From an uncultured Methylococcaceae bacterium (GTDB taxonomy: Bacteria > Pseudomonadota > Gammaproteobacteria > Methylococcales > Methylomonadaceae): DNA of 8,980 bases. This document shows, one piece after another, positions 6,473-8,980 of this stretch (positions within the stretch are counted from its first letter, which is position 1; each line of letters begins with the position of its first letter). A program made the position numbers and the translations under genes. A model generated the notes under the pieces. The model did no database searches and was not told where the DNA came from. It saw only the letters and a list, made by a program, of their open reading frames with translations. The stretch lies in NCBI GenBank assembly GCA_903839795.1, contig CAIMDR010000321.1, positions 1 to 8,980 of the forward strand, given 5' to 3'.

Positions 6473-7309
6473 ATGGAATCGTTACTATTGGATTTGGGCT
6501 GGCCCAGCTATCAACAAAGATCCGTTGATCGCTGGCAAGGTGATATGCATGAAAATAAACAAGACTATATAGCCGAAGAAGTCCCTATTTCCTTGATTTA
6601 TAACGGCACGCCGCATGTTGTCATGCTGGCAACCCCGACTAATCTGGAGGACTTTGCCTTGGGTTTTAGCATCACCGAAGGTATTATTAAAAATCCGCAA
6701 GAGTTACTGTCAGCGCGGGTTTATAATCGCTCCAACGGTATTGAAGTACAATTAAAAATTCCAGACAACCGCTTTCAAGGCATGGCCGATAAAGGCCGTA
6801 ATTTAACCGGTCGTACCGGTTGCGGCCTGTGTGGAGCCAGTACCTTAAAACAAGCTATCCGCCAACCCAATCAAGTTAATGGCGATTTATCCTTGTCAGG
6901 TGCCCAGTTGCGCTCTGCGTTAACCGACATTAAACAACACCAAACATTAAACCGGTTAACCGGAGCCGTACATGCTGCGGCCTGGGTTATTCCCGGCCTG
7001 GGCATTGTCGATCTCAGGGAAGATGTAGGCCGGCACAATGCGCTGGATAAATTGATCGGTTTATTATTGCGTACCGGCAAAGATTTATCGGCCGGCTTTG
7101 TCATAGTAACCAGTCGAGCCAGTTATGAAATGGTACAAAAAACCGCGTGGGTGGGCATTACCCTGCTCGCGGCTATTTCTGCACCTACCGGCCTGGCCAT
7201 AAGACTGGCCGATGAAACAGGACTTACTTTAATCGGTTTTGCCCGTGATGATCAACATGTTATTTATACTCATCCACAGCGCTTAACTCACAGCAACCCT
7301 CTTATTTGA
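6473..7309 (+). CDS. fdhD: Formate dehydrogenase accessory sulfurtransferase FdhD (FdsC)
   Basis: A 278-residue FdhD family protein. FdhD takes sulfur from IscS and transfers it to the molybdenum cofactor before insertion into formate dehydrogenase; in fds operons the same gene is called fdsC. Characteristic segments are EEVPISLIYNG (35-45), DFALGFSITEGII (60-72), GRTGCGLCGAS (113-123) with the sulfur-carrying Cys117 and Cys120, REDVGRHNALDKLIG (182-196) and SRASYEMVQK (214-223). The length is normal and the gene is intact. The ATG at 6473 has only a weak purine-rich stretch (6457-6464) as ribosome binding site. The alternative Met25 would remove residues ahead of the conserved EEVP region, so I keep the upstream start. 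It is followed after 6 nt by fdsD, so the two are surely co-transcribed. Whether they share the fdsGBA transcript across the 391-bp spacer is not evident. Confidence 0.94.
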   Translation: MESLLLDLGWPSYQQRSVDRWQGDMHENKQDYIAEEVPISLIYNGTPHVVMLATPTNLEDFALGFSITEGIIKNPQELLSARVYNRSNGIEVQLKIPDNRFQGMADKGRNLTGRTGCGLCGASTLKQAIRQPNQVNGDLSLSGAQLRSALTDIKQHQTLNRLTGAVHAAAWVIPGLGIVDLREDVGRHNALDKLIGLLLRTGKDLSAGFVIVTSRASYEMVQKTAWVGITLLAAISAPTGLAIRLADETGLTLIGFARDDQHVIYTHPQRLTHSNPLI

Positions 7310-7315
7310 TTAACC

Positions 7316-7531
7316 ATGAAAATTGAAACACTTGTCAAAATGGCCAATGACATTGGTAATTTTTTTAACGCAGAAAGCAATAAAGAAATCGCTGCTGAAG
7401 GCATATCAAAACACATTTTAAGATCATGGCATCCCAAAATGCGTAGTGAAATCATTGCTTATTGTAAAGAAGATGGCTCAGCTTTAAGCGAGTTGGCCAG
7501 AACCGCAATAACCAAACTTGATCAAGCTTAA
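7316..7531 (+). CDS. fdsD: NAD+-dependent formate dehydrogenase delta subunit
   Basis: A 71-residue protein with the hallmarks of the FdsD family: LVKMANDIGNFF (6-17), then a conserved His33 and the SWHPKMRSEII stretch (37-47) with Trp38, Pro40, Met42 and Arg43, and a C-terminal SELARTAITKL helix (58-68). The whole length fits the family. In Rhodobacter capsulatus FdsD is needed together with FdsC to obtain active enzyme with its cofactor, so it is classed as a subunit or maturation partner of FdsA in the cytoplasm. It starts 6 nt after the fdhD stop. No Shine-Dalgarno sequence is visible before the ATG, so translation probably depends on coupling to fdhD. It is the last gene of the fds operon. 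Confidence 0.92.
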   Translation: MKIETLVKMANDIGNFFNAESNKEIAAEGISKHILRSWHPKMRSEIIAYCKEDGSALSELARTAITKLDQA

Positions 7532-7539
7532 TTTTTAAT

Positions 7540-7677
7540 CACCACGAAGACACGAAGAACACGAAGTTTTCTTTGTTCATGCCCTTAGTGCGTTAAGCAT
7601 GACGGGATTTGCAACGCAGGCTAGTCACGTTACCAAGACACAGCGTTTTTCTTCGTGTCCTTCGTGTCTTCGTGGTG
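7540..7677. repeat. 138-bp element with 27-bp terminal inverted repeats
   Basis: The left arm (7540-7566) and right arm (7651-7677) are inverted copies matching at 26 of 27 positions. Each arm is built from three tandem units of about 9 nt, CACGAAGA-like on the left and the complement on the right. The 84-bp interior has no coding potential but holds its own hairpin: TCATG (7577-7581) with CATGA (7598-7602), and CTTA (7584-7587) with TAAG (7594-7597). No target-site duplication is obvious. Repeats of the ACGAAGACACGAAG type are, from memory, scattered through many bacterial genomes. It starts 9 nt after the fdsD stop codon and may also act as a 3' end barrier for the operon mRNA. A MITE-like origin is an inference. 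Confidence 0.7.
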
Positions 7678-7717
7678 AAAAGCTTTTAAGATTACCACAA
7701 GCCCTAAGGATTAACGC

Positions 7718-7936
7718 ATGAAAACGACAGATGCATACCGACAAAGACTGCTAACTGAACTTATTGAACACAGTGCCCAAATTGATGAGTTAGTCATAAA
7801 ATCCCGACAGGCAGGTACTAACGTTGATCAAGAACTCGAAGCGTTACGCAGCCAACAGCAAATAACCACTGACAAACTGCATCAACTGGAAAACGCTGAC
7901 AGCACTGTGTGGGAAAATATTGGAGACGGCGGCTAA
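7718..7936 (+). CDS. Small helical protein, sll1863-like
   Basis: A 72-residue protein, very hydrophilic, predicted to be almost entirely helical with coiled-coil character (Leu/Ile spacing over residues 11-60) and no cysteine, signal peptide or membrane segment. Its pattern (paired helices with IDEL and a KLHQLENA segment, then a terminal VWENIGDGG) resembles the small sll1863-like stress-related proteins, which end in a comparable Trp-containing motif after the second helix. I make this match from memory, and the biochemical function of that family is unknown. The ATG has a clear AAGGA ribosome binding site (7706-7710) with a 7-nt spacer, supporting a real gene. The inverted-repeat element separates it from fdsD, so it is probably not part of the fds operon. 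A palindrome follows its stop. Confidence 0.7.
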   Translation: MKTTDAYRQRLLTELIEHSAQIDELVIKSRQAGTNVDQELEALRSQQQITTDKLHQLENADSTVWENIGDGG

Positions 7937-7946
7937 CTGAGTCAAT

Positions 7947-7979
7947 CCTCCGAAAAGGTGCGCGATGCGCACCCTCCGA
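7947..7979. repeat. Palindrome flanked by short direct repeats
   Basis: GGTGCGC (7957-7963) and GCGCACC (7967-7973) are perfect arms around GAT. The palindrome is flanked by direct repeats CCTCCGA (7947-7953 and 7973-7979). AAAA lies directly before the stem, so on the minus strand the hairpin is followed by TTTT and would look like an intrinsic terminator, yet no minus-strand gene is present. On the + strand no T-run follows. It may be another dispersed repeat that happens to end transcription of the 72-residue protein gene. Confidence 0.55.
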
Positions 7980-8052
7980 TACTATAATCCATCCGTTTTA
8001 TAAAAAATCACATTCAAATTCCCCCATACCGCAGCAAATGCTTTATTATTAG

Positions 8053-8080
8053 CGCCTTAAAATAACAAGCCTAAAAGGCG
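8053..8080 (+). promoter_or_regulatory. Weak hairpin in the leader of the membrane protein gene
   Basis: CGCCTT (8053-8058) can pair with AAGGCG (8075-8080) across a 16-nt loop. AAGG (8076-8079) is the only ribosome-binding-like sequence before the ATG at 8093, and it sits 13 nt upstream, farther than usual. The pairing would hide it. The stem is short, so this is weakly supported. Confidence 0.2.
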
Positions 8081-8092
8081 ACACTAAAAATA

Positions 8093-8980
8093 ATGAGCAA
8101 CCTTTCAGAAGCAAAAACCGACCGCAGCTTATCCCTGATAATATTATTTGCCGGCACCTTATTTACCAGCGCGTCGCTGATGTTTGTTCTGCAACCCTTG
8201 TTCGGAAAGCTGTTATTACCTTTACTGGGCGGCTCTCCAGCGGTTTGGAATACCTGCATGGTGTTTTACCAAAGCATTTTGTTTCTGGGTTATCTTTATG
8301 CGCACACTATTTCCACGCGCTTTGGTCAACATCGTCAAATCCAAATACATACCGTCATCATTTTGGTCAGCTTTCTGGCATTGCCTTTAGCCTTGCCGGA
8401 AAATATCGCCCCACCCACTGACAGCAATCCAACATTCTGGCTGCTTTGGACATTATTTTTGTCTATCGGCCTGCCTTTTTTCGTCGTATCAACCACGGCA
8501 CCACTGATACAAAAATGGTTTGCCAATATTGGCCATCACACCAGCCATGATCCTTATTATCTCTATGCTGCCAGCAACACCGGCAGCCTGATTGCCTTGC
8601 TCAGTTACCCTTTTTTACTTGAGCCGACTATCGGCCTGGCTAATCAAAAAGTTTACTGGAGCATCGGTTATCTGATGCTCTGCCTGCTTATCGCCGGTTG
8701 CGCTTTTGTACTGTGGAAAACACAACAAAATAAAGTCATTGAACAAGACAACCTGGCGGAAGAAGAGCCGCTGGGGCTTTATCGCAAATTGCACTGGATG
8801 GCCTTGGCTTTTGTACCCTCCAGCTTGCTTTTGGGACTCACCAATTTTATCAGCACCGACATTGCCTCCGTGCCGTTATTATGGATTATTCCGTTAACCC
8901 TCTATTTACTGTCGTTTGTGATCGTATTTTCCAAATGGAATGACAAAATACATCCGGTCATGGTCAAGCTACAGCCCATA
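8093..8980 (+). CDS. Multi-pass membrane protein, fused transporter/spermidine-synthase-like family (3' end cut by window)
   Basis: An open frame of 296 codons with no stop before the window edge, so only the N-terminal part is seen. It has about eight hydrophobic segments: residues 13-35, 50-71, 84-101, 114-134, 157-175, 189-207, 235-250 and 259-280. Family hallmarks are LLGGSPAVWNTCMVFYQS (44-61) with LFLGYLYAH (63-71), YLYAASNTGSLIALLSYP (156-173) and STDIASVPLLWIIPLTLYLL (254-273). These belong to inner-membrane proteins that usually continue into a C-terminal spermidine-synthase-like methyltransferase fold, with a total length commonly above 700 residues. The substrate is unknown, and polyamine synthesis should not be assumed from the family name. 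The ATG at 8093 is chosen because the first hydrophobic segment follows directly, but the ribosome binding site is poor. No convincing promoter was found. Confidence 0.85.
   Translation, partial: MSNLSEAKTDRSLSLIILFAGTLFTSASLMFVLQPLFGKLLLPLLGGSPAVWNTCMVFYQSILFLGYLYAHTISTRFGQHRQIQIHTVIILVSFLALPLALPENIAPPTDSNPTFWLLWTLFLSIGLPFFVVSTTAPLIQKWFANIGHHTSHDPYYLYAASNTGSLIALLSYPFLLEPTIGLANQKVYWSIGYLMLCLLIAGCAFVLWKTQQNKVIEQDNLAEEEPLGLYRKLHWMALAFVPSSLLLGLTNFISTDIASVPLLWIIPLTLYLLSFVIVFSKWNDKIHPVMVKLQPI

Noticed and set aside
7983..7988. Consensus TATAAT as a promoter for the membrane protein gene
   Set aside because: No acceptable -35 box lies 16-18 bp upstream; that position falls inside the GC-rich palindrome.

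Overview
The window reads as a chromosomal stretch of a gammaproteobacterium. The gene content (a complete soluble NAD+-dependent formate dehydrogenase operon), the moderate GC content and the density of short palindromic intergenic repeats fit a gammaproteobacterial methanotroph of the Methylobacter/Methylomonas type. That assignment is an inference from memory; no rRNA or pmo/mxa gene is present to confirm it. All genes found are on the + strand. There are no tRNAs, rRNAs, CRISPR arrays, transposase genes or phage genes.

Region by region. Bases 1-398 are non-coding and contain two overlapping hairpins, the second ending in a T-run like an intrinsic terminator. A strong sigma70-type promoter (399-427) drives a 66-residue cold-shock-domain protein (579-779) through a leader of about 145 nt, and a terminator-like hairpin follows the gene (790-827). 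Bases 828-1078 are AT-rich and non-coding, with two short palindromes. They lead into an extended -10 promoter (1079-1107) for the formate dehydrogenase operon: fdsG (1181), fdsB (1654) and fdsA (3229), then a 391-bp spacer filled with hairpin repeats, then fdhD/fdsC (6473) and fdsD (7316). After fdsD comes a 138-bp element with near-perfect 27-bp terminal inverted repeats (7540-7677), then a 72-residue helical protein resembling sll1863-like stress proteins (7718-7936), another short palindrome, and the 5' part of a multi-pass membrane protein of the fused transporter/spermidine-synthase-like family (8093 to the window edge).

How the genes work together. FdsA oxidises formate to CO2 at a Mo-bis-MGD site and passes electrons along its iron-sulfur clusters to FdsB and FdsG. 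FdsB carries FMN and reduces NAD+. FdhD/FdsC inserts sulfur into the molybdenum cofactor, and FdsD is the small delta subunit needed for an active enzyme. In a methylotroph this is the last, NADH-yielding step of C1 oxidation. Every expected cofactor ligand is visible, and the catalytic residue is cysteine, not selenocysteine.

I do not see a clearly new multi-gene system. The points most worth checking are non-coding: the paired hairpins upstream of the cold-shock gene, the structured spacer splitting the fds operon, the inverted-repeat element, and an unusual start-codon context shared by three successive genes (fdhD, fdsD and the 72-residue protein).
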